44,177 nucleotides of DNA. It comes from an uncultured Prevotella sp. Its GTDB lineage: Bacteria; Bacteroidota; Bacteroidia; Bacteroidales; Bacteroidaceae. The notes below the pieces were generated by a model. That model saw only the letters and a program-made list of their open reading frames with translations, was not told the DNA's origin and made no database searches. Below, in pieces: positions 24,783 through 31,585 of the stretch. The translations under genes and the position numbers were made by a program. Location: contig OMVH01000193.1 in NCBI GenBank assembly GCA_900314365.1, positions 1 to 44,177 of the forward strand, given 5' to 3'. The first letter of the stretch is position 1. Each line of letters opens with the position of its first letter.

Positions 24783-25967
24783 CTATAGTTGATGTTCACG
24801 CTTCATCATTCCGGCAATACCCATTTCGAGTCCACGCAACTCTGCGAGTCCCCGAAGACGTCCGATACATGAATAACCAGGATTGGAATGCTTGTTCAGG
24901 TCGTCTATCATCTGATGACCATGGTCCGGACGCAGCACGATGGATTCGCCTAAACGCTGTTCTTCCTCAAGAAGAGCTTTCATCATGGCAAACATGTCAA
25001 CATCGCCCTCAAGATGATTGGCCTCATAGAAATTCCCGTCAGCGTCACGCTTGGTACTTCTCAGATGCACGAAATGAATGCGATCGGCAAAGCGATGCAT
25101 CATGCCGGGGCAGTCGTTGTCGGGACTGACGCCAAGTGAGCCCGTGCAGAGACAAAGCCCATTAGCAGGACTCGGGACAGCCTCAACCAACTTCTCGAAG
25201 TCGGCTTCCGAACTCATAATACGTGGCAGTCCAAGGATGGGCATTGGTGGGTCGTCAGGATGAATAACAAGCTTCACACCGGCCTCCTCCGCAACTGGGC
25301 ATACTTCGCGAAGAAAATCAATAAGATTACCTCGTAAATCCTCGCAAGACATGCCTTTGTATCGGTCGAGCTCAGCCCTGAACTGGTCGAGTGTAAAGCT
25401 TTCCTCCGCACCAGGTAACCCCGCTATCATATTGTGAGTGAGCAGACTGATATCGGACTCTGTCATTGAATGAAAGCGAACGGAAGCCTTTTGCTTGTCT
25501 GCTTCCGAATATTCAGCCTCAGCACCTGGCCGACGAAGTATAAATAGGTCGAAGGCCACATAGGCGGCCCTTTCAAAGCGCAGTGCACGACTACCGTCTG
25601 GCATCGGAAAAGCAAGGTCAGTGCGCGTCCAGTCGAGAACAGGCATAAAGTTGTAGGTCACAACCGTGATGCCACATTGCCCAAGATTGCGAAGCGTCTG
25701 TTTGTAGTTTTCGACGTACTCTCGCCAATGTCCGGTCTGCGTCTTGATATGCTCATGCACAGGCACACTCTCCACCGCCGACCATACCATACCGGCAGCC
25801 TCAATCTCGCGCTTGCGCCTCATAATCTCTTCGATGCTCCATACCTCTCCATTAGGAATATGATGAAGGGCTGTGACAACACCGTGAGCACCGGCCTGCC
25901 GTATGTCCTGTAGCGAAACAGGATCAGCAGGGCCATACCATCGGAAGGATTGATTACAAAGTATCAT
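24783..25967 (-). CDS. uxuA: D-mannonate dehydratase
   Basis: Dehydrates D-mannonate to 2-keto-3-deoxygluconate. The 394-aa protein begins with QSFRWYGPADPVSLQDIRQA and contains GVVTALHHIPNGEVW, YNFMPVLDWTRTDLAF, VKLVIHPDDPPMPILGLPRI, GLCLCTGSLGVSPDND and HFVHLRSTKRD, with the Mg-coordinating His, Cys, His and Asp positions of the UxuA family. The C-terminal LRPDHGHQM is also conserved. It is the standard Mg-dependent UxuA. It follows the SDR gene by 12 bp. Confidence 0.97.
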   Translation of the reverse strand: MILCNQSFRWYGPADPVSLQDIRQAGAHGVVTALHHIPNGEVWSIEEIMRRKREIEAAGMVWSAVESVPVHEHIKTQTGHWREYVENYKQTLRNLGQCGITVVTYNFMPVLDWTRTDLAFPMPDGSRALRFERAAYVAFDLFILRRPGAEAEYSEADKQKASVRFHSMTESDISLLTHNMIAGLPGAEESFTLDQFRAELDRYKGMSCEDLRGNLIDFLREVCPVAEEAGVKLVIHPDDPPMPILGLPRIMSSEADFEKLVEAVPSPANGLCLCTGSLGVSPDNDCPGMMHRFADRIHFVHLRSTKRDADGNFYEANHLEGDVDMFAMMKALLEEEQRLGESIVLRPDHGHQMIDDLNKHSNPGYSCIGRLRGLAELRGLEMGIAGMMKREHQL

Positions 25968-25979
25968 CTTCTTAAGTAG

Positions 25980-26792
25980 TTAAATAGAGAACACGTTGAA
26001 ACCTCCGTCGACCACAGCCACGGTTCCGGTTACGAACTGGGAGGCTGGACTAATGAGATAGTGAATAGTCCCACACAGTTCACTGGGTTCTCCCATACGG
26101 CCCATGGGCGTCTGATGGATGATGTCTCGGCCACGCTGTGTCCAGCTCCCGTCGGGATTCGTAAGCAGAGAGCGGTTCTGGTCAGTGAGGAAGAAGCCTG
26201 GAGCTATTGCATTGACACGTATGTGAGGACTGAACTTTGACGCTACTTCTTTTGCCATATAAGCAGTGAAGTTGCTCACACCTGCCTTGGCCACTCCATA
26301 GCCTGCCACACGAGTAAGCGGCCGGAAAGCCGACATCGACGAGAAGTTGACAATAGCCCCCGACTTCTGCACTGCCATGGGACGCAGGAACACCTGCGTG
26401 GGAAGAACGGTACCCATGAGGTTGAGCTCCATCACACGACGGAAATCATCAGTGTTAAGGTCAAAGAAAGTCTTGTCAGGAGGAATGGTTGCACCCGGCA
26501 TGTTGCCACCTGCAGCATTGAGAAGAGCATCCACACGACCGTAGCGGGAAAGCACGGCATCAAGATTACGCTCAAGCAATGCTTTGTCCATGACATCGGT
26601 TCTCATGAAGACTGCCTCACCGCCATTCCTCTCTATATCGTCCACAACCTTTAGACCGGTCTCCTCATTTCGTGCGAGAATGACCACTTTGGCGCCCTCT
26701 GCTGCCAGATATTTTGAAATACAACGGCCAAGGACACCAGTTCCCCCGGTGATGGCCACCACTTGACCAGAAATGTCGAATAGTCTGTTCAT
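25980..26792 (-). CDS. uxuB: SDR-family oxidoreductase, probable D-mannonate oxidoreductase (fructuronate reductase)
   Basis: A 270-aa short-chain dehydrogenase: ITGGTGVLGRCI (cofactor loop), LLNAAGGNMPGA, the catalytic Ser in NFSSMSAF, Tyr-x-x-x-Lys in YGVAKAG, and IRVNAIAPGFFLTDQN. The tail MGRMGEPSELCGTIHYLISP is typical of the family. The family alone gives no substrate. Its place between kdgK and uxuA, in an operon otherwise complete for glucuronate, points to reduction of D-fructuronate to D-mannonate. That step is carried by an unrelated long-chain polyol dehydrogenase in E. coli and by an SDR in Bacillus subtilis. Gaps: 91 bp after kdgK, 12 bp before uxuA. Confidence 0.85.
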   Translation of the reverse strand: MNRLFDISGQVVAITGGTGVLGRCISKYLAAEGAKVVILARNEETGLKVVDDIERNGGEAVFMRTDVMDKALLERNLDAVLSRYGRVDALLNAAGGNMPGATIPPDKTFFDLNTDDFRRVMELNLMGTVLPTQVFLRPMAVQKSGAIVNFSSMSAFRPLTRVAGYGVAKAGVSNFTAYMAKEVASKFSPHIRVNAIAPGFFLTDQNRSLLTNPDGSWTQRGRDIIHQTPMGRMGEPSELCGTIHYLISPASQFVTGTVAVVDGGFNVFSI

Positions 26793-26883
26793 CTTTTAAT
26801 GTATTGGTATCTTTAGGTTTTTGTTATAAATATCATTGTCAGAACCCTCAAAGGGGGCTTCTGACAGATGAAAAAATGAATAG

Positions 26884-27906
26884 TTATCGTTGCACGCGTC
26901 CCGAAGCATCGCCCTTAGCGAGAGCTTCCACCTCAGCGGCACTCACCATATTGACATCACCATTGATGGTGTGTTTCAGTGCCGACGCAGCCACTGCAAA
27001 CTCCAGTGCCTCTCCCTGCGTTTTCATCGTGAGCAACCCATGAATGAGTCCTCCGGCAAAGGAATCGCCTCCTCCCACTCTGTCAACAATGGGAGAAATG
27101 TCATAATGGCGTGACTCATAGAATTCATTTCCATCATAAATCATAGCCTTCCATCCATTATGCGAAGCGGAATACGACTCACGCAGCGTGGAGGCCACAT
27201 AACGGAAACCGAACTGTAAAGCCATCTCGCGGAAAATCTGCTTGTATCCGGCAGCATCCGTGCGTCCGGCAGTGACATCAGCATCGGGCTTGAAACCGAG
27301 GCAACGGTCAGCATCCTCCTCGTTGCCTATGCAGACGTCGACATATTCCATAAGCGGACGCATCACGCTGCGCGCTTTCTCTGGTGTCCACAGCTTTTTA
27401 CGGAAGTTCAGATCGCACGACACTGTCACCCCAGCTCGCTTTGCAGCCTTACAAGCCTCCAGCGTAATGGCAGCTGCACGGTCAGAAATAGCCGGTGTGA
27501 TACCGGTGAAATGGAACCAGCGGGCACCCTGGAAGATGGTATCGAAATCAAAATCATCCACACTGGCCTCGGCGATGGCCGAATGGGCACGGTCGTAGAT
27601 TACCTTGCTGGGACGCATGGCCGAGCCACGCTCCATGAAATAGATGCCTATGCGGTCTCCGCCACGGACGACGTAATCGGTGTGCACACCGAAACGGCGC
27701 AGAGAGTTGATAGCCGACTGGGCAATGTCGTTTTCCGGCAGTTTCGTAACAAAATACACTTCATGTCCATAATTGGCCAGGCTCACGGCCACATTGGCTT
27801 CGCCGCCACCATAGACGGCATCAAACTGTTCAGCCTGCACGAAGCGGCTAAAACCCTCGGGTGAGAGGCGGAGCATTATTTCGCCCAATGTGATAATCTT
27901 CTCCAT
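26884..27906 (-). CDS. kdgK: 2-Keto-3-deoxygluconate kinase (PfkB family)
   Basis: Phosphorylates 2-keto-3-deoxygluconate at O6. The 340-aa ribokinase-family protein has the N-terminal ITLGEIMLRLSP, the sugar-binding GGGEANVAVSLANYG, the PfkB block VSCDLNFRKKLW, GNEEDADRCLG, and the second signature DRVGGGDSFAGGLIHG with the catalytic Asp. The start is MEKIITLGEI at 27906 (a TTG 12 bp upstream also keeps the frame). It follows the cupin gene by 8 bp. Confidence 0.92.
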   Translation of the reverse strand: MEKIITLGEIMLRLSPEGFSRFVQAEQFDAVYGGGEANVAVSLANYGHEVYFVTKLPENDIAQSAINSLRRFGVHTDYVVRGGDRIGIYFMERGSAMRPSKVIYDRAHSAIAEASVDDFDFDTIFQGARWFHFTGITPAISDRAAAITLEACKAAKRAGVTVSCDLNFRKKLWTPEKARSVMRPLMEYVDVCIGNEEDADRCLGFKPDADVTAGRTDAAGYKQIFREMALQFGFRYVASTLRESYSASHNGWKAMIYDGNEFYESRHYDISPIVDRVGGGDSFAGGLIHGLLTMKTQGEALEFAVAASALKHTINGDVNMVSAAEVEALAKGDASGRVQR

Positions 27907-27914
27907 AAACACAA

Positions 27915-28247
27915 TCAATGATGTTCTGCCACTACGGCAAAGTAGTCAACGTTAGCATCGGTGAGGTTCTCGAACCAATGCTGATGTCCTTTCGGACAAT
28001 AGTGCACCTGTCCGGCTGAACATTCCTCAGTCTTACCATCATAATGGAATGTCATCTTACCACTGAGGACATATATCACCTCACAGTTCTCGCCGTGGAG
28101 ATGGTTGCCACTGGAAGCACCGGGAGTGAGCGTAGAGCGCATGATGCGCACTTTGGAGTCAACGAAGTTGCGGGTACGGAGTATCCCTTTGCCTCCCTTG
28201 AAACCCTCCACTTCTTCCTCTTGAATCTGATTGAAATCAATGACCAT
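27915..28247 (-). CDS. Cupin-domain protein, first gene of the uronate operon
   Basis: A 110-aa single-domain cupin: TPGASSGNHLHGENCEVIYV gives motif 1 (G-x-x-x-x-H-x-H-x-x-x-x-E), and the PKGHQHWFENL segment supplies the His of motif 2, so a metal can be bound. The start MVIDFNQIQE at 28247 follows the promoter; an upstream in-frame extension is hydrophobic and crosses the promoter. Small cupins like this in uronate or pectin operons (KdgF-type) linearise unsaturated or cyclic sugar intermediates, but others only bind sugars. Function here is inferred from context, and the enzyme role is unproven. Confidence 0.85.
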   Translation of the reverse strand: MVIDFNQIQEEEVEGFKGGKGILRTRNFVDSKVRIMRSTLTPGASSGNHLHGENCEVIYVLSGKMTFHYDGKTEECSAGQVHYCPKGHQHWFENLTDANVDYFAVVAEHH

Positions 28248-28271
28248 AGACAGAATTAGTTTAAGTATCAG

Positions 28272-28302
28272 CAAAGATAATGCAAACGAACGGAATGACA
28301 AA
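28272..28302 (-). promoter_or_regulatory. Bacteroidota-type promoter of the glucuronate operon
   Basis: The minus strand reads TTTG, 19 bp, TATCTTTG, a complete match, 24 bp upstream of the cupin start. The seven genes from 28247 to 19016 follow with gaps of at most 91 bp, so one transcript is likely. Confidence 0.7.
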
Positions 28303-28846
28303 GAAAATACAAAAATAATTCTGCCAGCACGAAGGAAAACTGTTCTCCTCGGGTTGTGACTTACTCCTTTGTTGACAGCACGTACATGGAAATGCAAAGT
28401 TCGCAGAAGTGAGTCACCGCGAGCATTCACATGGTCAAACGACTGTCTATAAAGTAGCTGACAACCTTTTGGCCATTACCCAAGTTTCGGAAATAAATAA
28501 AACGCACGCCTCGGGTGTTATCGGTTGTTTGAAATAAGACATTAAAATAGCCTCAACCAATTGGTAAAACATATGTTAGCTAATTGGACAACAACTGTTA
28601 GACAAATGGACAACAACTGTTAGACAAATGGCTAACTGTAGTTTAACGTTTTTGGTTGACCACTTTAAGCCTTATTTTTAATGAGGGTTGACCCGGTTGA
28701 ACTTTATTTTTATAATTGGTTGATATCTACACTATTGTGCTCATAAACCGTGTTGACATGTCGATTGAACTGAGCCACGTATTTCATGATTCGTGGGAAA
28801 AAGCCTGTCAACAGTGACTGTACCGGATACGACCTCCTCATCCGAC
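28303..28846. other. AT-rich intergenic spacer with a short tandem repeat
   Basis: About 540 bp between the glucuronate operon promoter and the DedA-like gene's 3' end. Apart from the 22-bp direct repeat at 28585-28628, no gene, RNA or clear terminator is recognised. The flanks of that repeat contain related phrases (TTGGTAAAAC, GTTAGC, TTGGTTGAC). Confidence 0.5.
28585..28628. repeat. Perfect 22-bp direct tandem repeat (two units)
   Basis: Two identical 22-bp units (each TGGACAACAACTGTTAGAC plus AAA) abut at 28585-28606 and 28607-28628. A related, less exact unit precedes (TGGTAAAACATATGTTAGC, from 28562), and TGGCTAACTGTAG follows from 28629. The sequence differs from the GGACTTCGAG units elsewhere although the period is also 22. 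Confidence 0.85.
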
Positions 28847-29299
28847 TCAGAAGATGATACTGACGCCTCCTACCAGAACAACGTAGCGTAACAGTTTGCC
28901 CATGGTGATACTGGTCAACGTAATAAGGATATTGGCTCGCATAAGTCCGAGCGCTATCGTGATGCCACTGCCTATAATGGGCAGGAAGGCAAAGAAGCCC
29001 ATCCATGCTCCCCGGCCTCCCATGAATCGCTCTGCCTTTTCGAGGGATTCTCTTTTAACGTGCAAATACCTCTCCATCCATTCCAGCTTTCCCATACGTC
29101 CTATGACATAATTGAACATTGAGCCCAGCACGTTGCCGATGGTTCCATAGACAACCAACGGCACAGGATGAAGTCCGGCAGCAAGAAGACCAAGCATGAC
29201 GGCCTCACTGCTGAAGGGGAAAAAACTTCCCGCAAGGAAAGCAGCCAAAAGCATCCCCCAGTATCCATAGTTCATGAGGAAGTCGGTCAGGGCTGCCAT
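28847..29299 (-). CDS. DedA / YqaA-like membrane protein
   Basis: A 150-aa polytopic protein of the SNARE-associated/DedA superfamily: MLLAAFLAGSFFPFSSEAVM with the characteristic proline-acidic motif, TIGNVLGSMFNYVIGRMGK, and a later re-entrant-like FLPIIGSGITIALGLMR. It is shorter than DedA proper and matches the YqaA subgroup in length. DedA proteins act in phospholipid flipping and membrane homeostasis; the role of the YqaA subgroup is not settled. The start overlaps the preceding membrane-protein gene by 13 bp, suggesting coupling. Confidence 0.88.
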   Translation of the reverse strand: MAALTDFLMNYGYWGMLLAAFLAGSFFPFSSEAVMLGLLAAGLHPVPLVVYGTIGNVLGSMFNYVIGRMGKLEWMERYLHVKRESLEKAERFMGGRGAWMGFFAFLPIIGSGITIALGLMRANILITLTSITMGKLLRYVVLVGGVSIIF

Positions 29300-30213
29300 A
29301 GAAGATTACAGAATAACAAGACCAGACCGCAGACGGAGAAAAGGGCAAACATGATGTTTGACAACCGGCTACGGGTAAACGTGATGGTGTGAGCCACGAG
29401 GGGCGACATGTTGACGATGAGCAAGGCCGTGAGTATGCTGTAACTGTGTGGCTGCACTATGAGGAGAACCACAATGATGAGGCTCATTGTGATGAAAATC
29501 TCAAAGAGCATCCGCGTACGAATCTTATCGTTGTAGCTGAACCGCAGAAAATGAACAGTTCCTATAAGGGTGAGCACAACGAAAAAAACAAGCGTGATGA
29601 GGGTCAGCTCCGACATTGCGCTGAGGTCGGCAACGGGACTGAAGGCTATGAGCTGAGTCAAATGACTGACCATACGGGGCATAGCTCCACTATAGACATC
29701 GTATCCTATGACGAACCAATAGGGCACGAACAGACCTAACAGCGAAGCAAGGAAATTGCGCATACTCATAGCCATAATGCAGGTGCCTAACAGTATCCAC
29801 AATACGGGCACGAACCACAGCACGCCTACCTCAAGCAAACTGGCCATGCTGAGCATGCAGAAAGCGAAGAAGACATAGCCCTGTGCCCGTTTATTCTGAT
29901 AGGCTTTAAAGAGAAAAAGCCAGCAGAGTATAGCACACAACTGCACTACGCCTACAACATAGTCGTGGAATACTGGCGCCATAATGAGGTCGAACACCAC
30001 GAAAGAACACGACACCATGCGACTGTAAGTGCGCATGAGCGCATTCTGGTTGTTGAGTTCGGCCATGAGATAGGTACCCGCCAGGAGGAAGACCAACAAG
30101 AGCCAATGCATCTCCTCCCGTAGTCCCGTGAGCATCCACAGGGCTACAGCGGCAACGATAGTAACAGGCAGGGAGAATCGACTCTCCGCAATTTTGTTTT
30201 GTAGATACTTCAT
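29287..30213 (-). CDS. Polytopic membrane protein of unknown function
   Basis: I do not recognise a named family. The 308-aa protein (start MKYLQNKIAESRF at 30213; an upstream extension to 30246 is less likely) has about nine to ten hydrophobic segments separated by short polar turns, including AELNNQNALMRTYSRMV and FRLRFSYNDK-like loops. There is no signal peptide and no soluble domain, so it is an integral inner-membrane protein. It lies between purD (60-bp gap) and the DedA-like gene (13-bp overlap). Position in an rlmL-peptidase-purD unit gives no clear clue to function. Confidence 0.8.
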   Translation of the reverse strand: MKYLQNKIAESRFSLPVTIVAAVALWMLTGLREEMHWLLLVFLLAGTYLMAELNNQNALMRTYSRMVSCSFVVFDLIMAPVFHDYVVGVVQLCAILCWLFLFKAYQNKRAQGYVFFAFCMLSMASLLEVGVLWFVPVLWILLGTCIMAMSMRNFLASLLGLFVPYWFVIGYDVYSGAMPRMVSHLTQLIAFSPVADLSAMSELTLITLVFFVVLTLIGTVHFLRFSYNDKIRTRMLFEIFITMSLIIVVLLIVQPHSYSILTALLIVNMSPLVAHTITFTRSRLSNIMFALFSVCGLVLLFCNLLWQP

Positions 30214-30273
30214 CTTCTTTATTCCACCTGCCCACCAGCAAATCACTTGTTTGGTGGGCAGGCATGGGAAAGG

Positions 30274-31542
30274 TCAAAGATCCAGACCGATGTCCCTACG
30301 GAAGTACTTATCCTTGAATTCAATCTTCTGAGCCTCCTGGAAACTTTTCTCCAGTGCGGCCTCTTTGTCTTTGCCATAGGAGGAAACAGCTATCACCCTG
30401 CCGCCGTTGGTCACCACCTGTCCGTCCTTAAGAGCCGTACCGGAATGGAATACTATGCTTCCTTCAACCTTGTCGAGCCCTGTGATGGGATAGCCCTTGA
30501 CGTATTTGCCGGGATAGCCGCCGCTGACAAGCATCACACATACTGCACTGCGACTGTCGAACTCCACCTCACGACGGTCGAGGTCGCCCTGAGCCACTCC
30601 TTCAAAGAGGTCGACGAGGTCGCTCTTCAGACGGAGCATCACGGTCTCTGTCTCAGGGTCACCCATGCGGCAATTGTACTCAATAACCATCGGGTCACCA
30701 TCGACATTGATGAGTCCGAAGAAGATGAATCCTTTGTAGCTGATTCCCTCAGCCTTCAGCCCTTCCACAGTGGGGCGGATGATGCGATCCTCCACCTTCT
30801 GCATCCATTCTTTGTCAGCAAACGGGACCGGGCTCACGGACCCCATGCCTCCGGTGTTGAGACCTGTGTCGTGCTCGCCGATGCGCTTGTAGTCCTTAGC
30901 CTCGGGCAGAATCTTGTAGTGATTGCCATCGGTCAACACGAATACAGAGCACTCAATACCCTTGAGGAACTGCTCGATGACCACCTTGGCGGAAGCATTG
31001 CCGAACATGCCGTCAAGCATCTCGCGCAGCTTCTCCTCGGCTTCCTCGAGTGTAGGCACAATGAGTACCCCCTTGCCTGCTGCCAGTCCGTCGGCTTTCA
31101 GCACGTAGGGTGGCTGTAAGGTTTTGAGGAATGCTATGCCCTCGTTGAGAGTCGTGCCGTCGAAAGTCTCATAGGCTGCGGTAGGAATGTGATGGCGCTT
31201 CATGAATCCCTTGGCGAAATCCTTGCTCCCTTCAAGCTGTGCTCCTGCTTTGGAAGGGCCTATCACAGCAATGGCGCGGGTACGTTCATCGTTTTTGAAA
31301 GCATCGGCAATGCCACTGACGAGCGGGTCCTCAGGCCCTACAACCAGCATGTCGATGGCATGGCTGACTGCAAAGGCCTTGATAGCCTCAAAGTCGTTAA
31401 CCTTCAAGTCCACGTTCTCGCCACAGTCCTTTGTACCGGCATTTCCCGGGGCGATAAAGAGCTTGCCACACTGCTTGCTCTGAGCAATCTTCCATGCGAG
31501 GGCATGCTCGCGCCCGCCGCTTCCTAAAAGTAAGATATTCAT
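30274..31542 (-). CDS. purD: Phosphoribosylamine-glycine ligase (GARS)
   Basis: ATP-grasp enzyme making glycinamide ribonucleotide, the second step of purine synthesis. The 422-aa protein begins MNILLLGSGGREHALAWK, followed by GPEDPLVSGIADAF, FMKRHHIPTAAYETF, VLKADGLAAGKGV (ATP-grasp lysine region), GMGSVSPVPF, and EYNCRMGDPETE with metal-binding Glu and Asn. All key blocks are intact. It is transcribed 43 bp after the peptidase gene; there is no separate promoter visible, so it is probably expressed with rlmL and the peptidase. Confidence 0.97.
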   Translation of the reverse strand: MNILLLGSGGREHALAWKIAQSKQCGKLFIAPGNAGTKDCGENVDLKVNDFEAIKAFAVSHAIDMLVVGPEDPLVSGIADAFKNDERTRAIAVIGPSKAGAQLEGSKDFAKGFMKRHHIPTAAYETFDGTTLNEGIAFLKTLQPPYVLKADGLAAGKGVLIVPTLEEAEEKLREMLDGMFGNASAKVVIEQFLKGIECSVFVLTDGNHYKILPEAKDYKRIGEHDTGLNTGGMGSVSPVPFADKEWMQKVEDRIIRPTVEGLKAEGISYKGFIFFGLINVDGDPMVIEYNCRMGDPETETVMLRLKSDLVDLFEGVAQGDLDRREVEFDSRSAVCVMLVSGGYPGKYVKGYPITGLDKVEGSIVFHSGTALKDGQVVTNGGRVIAVSSYGKDKEAALEKSFQEAQKIEFKDKYFRRDIGLDL

Positions 31543-31585
31543 TTCTGTCTGACCTCCTTAAATATGATGCGTTAACGGATAATTC

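Noticed and set aside
28710..29006. 98-codon minus-strand frame overlapping the DedA-like gene
   Set aside because: It is out of frame with the DedA-like protein, which has clear family motifs, and it has no features of its own.
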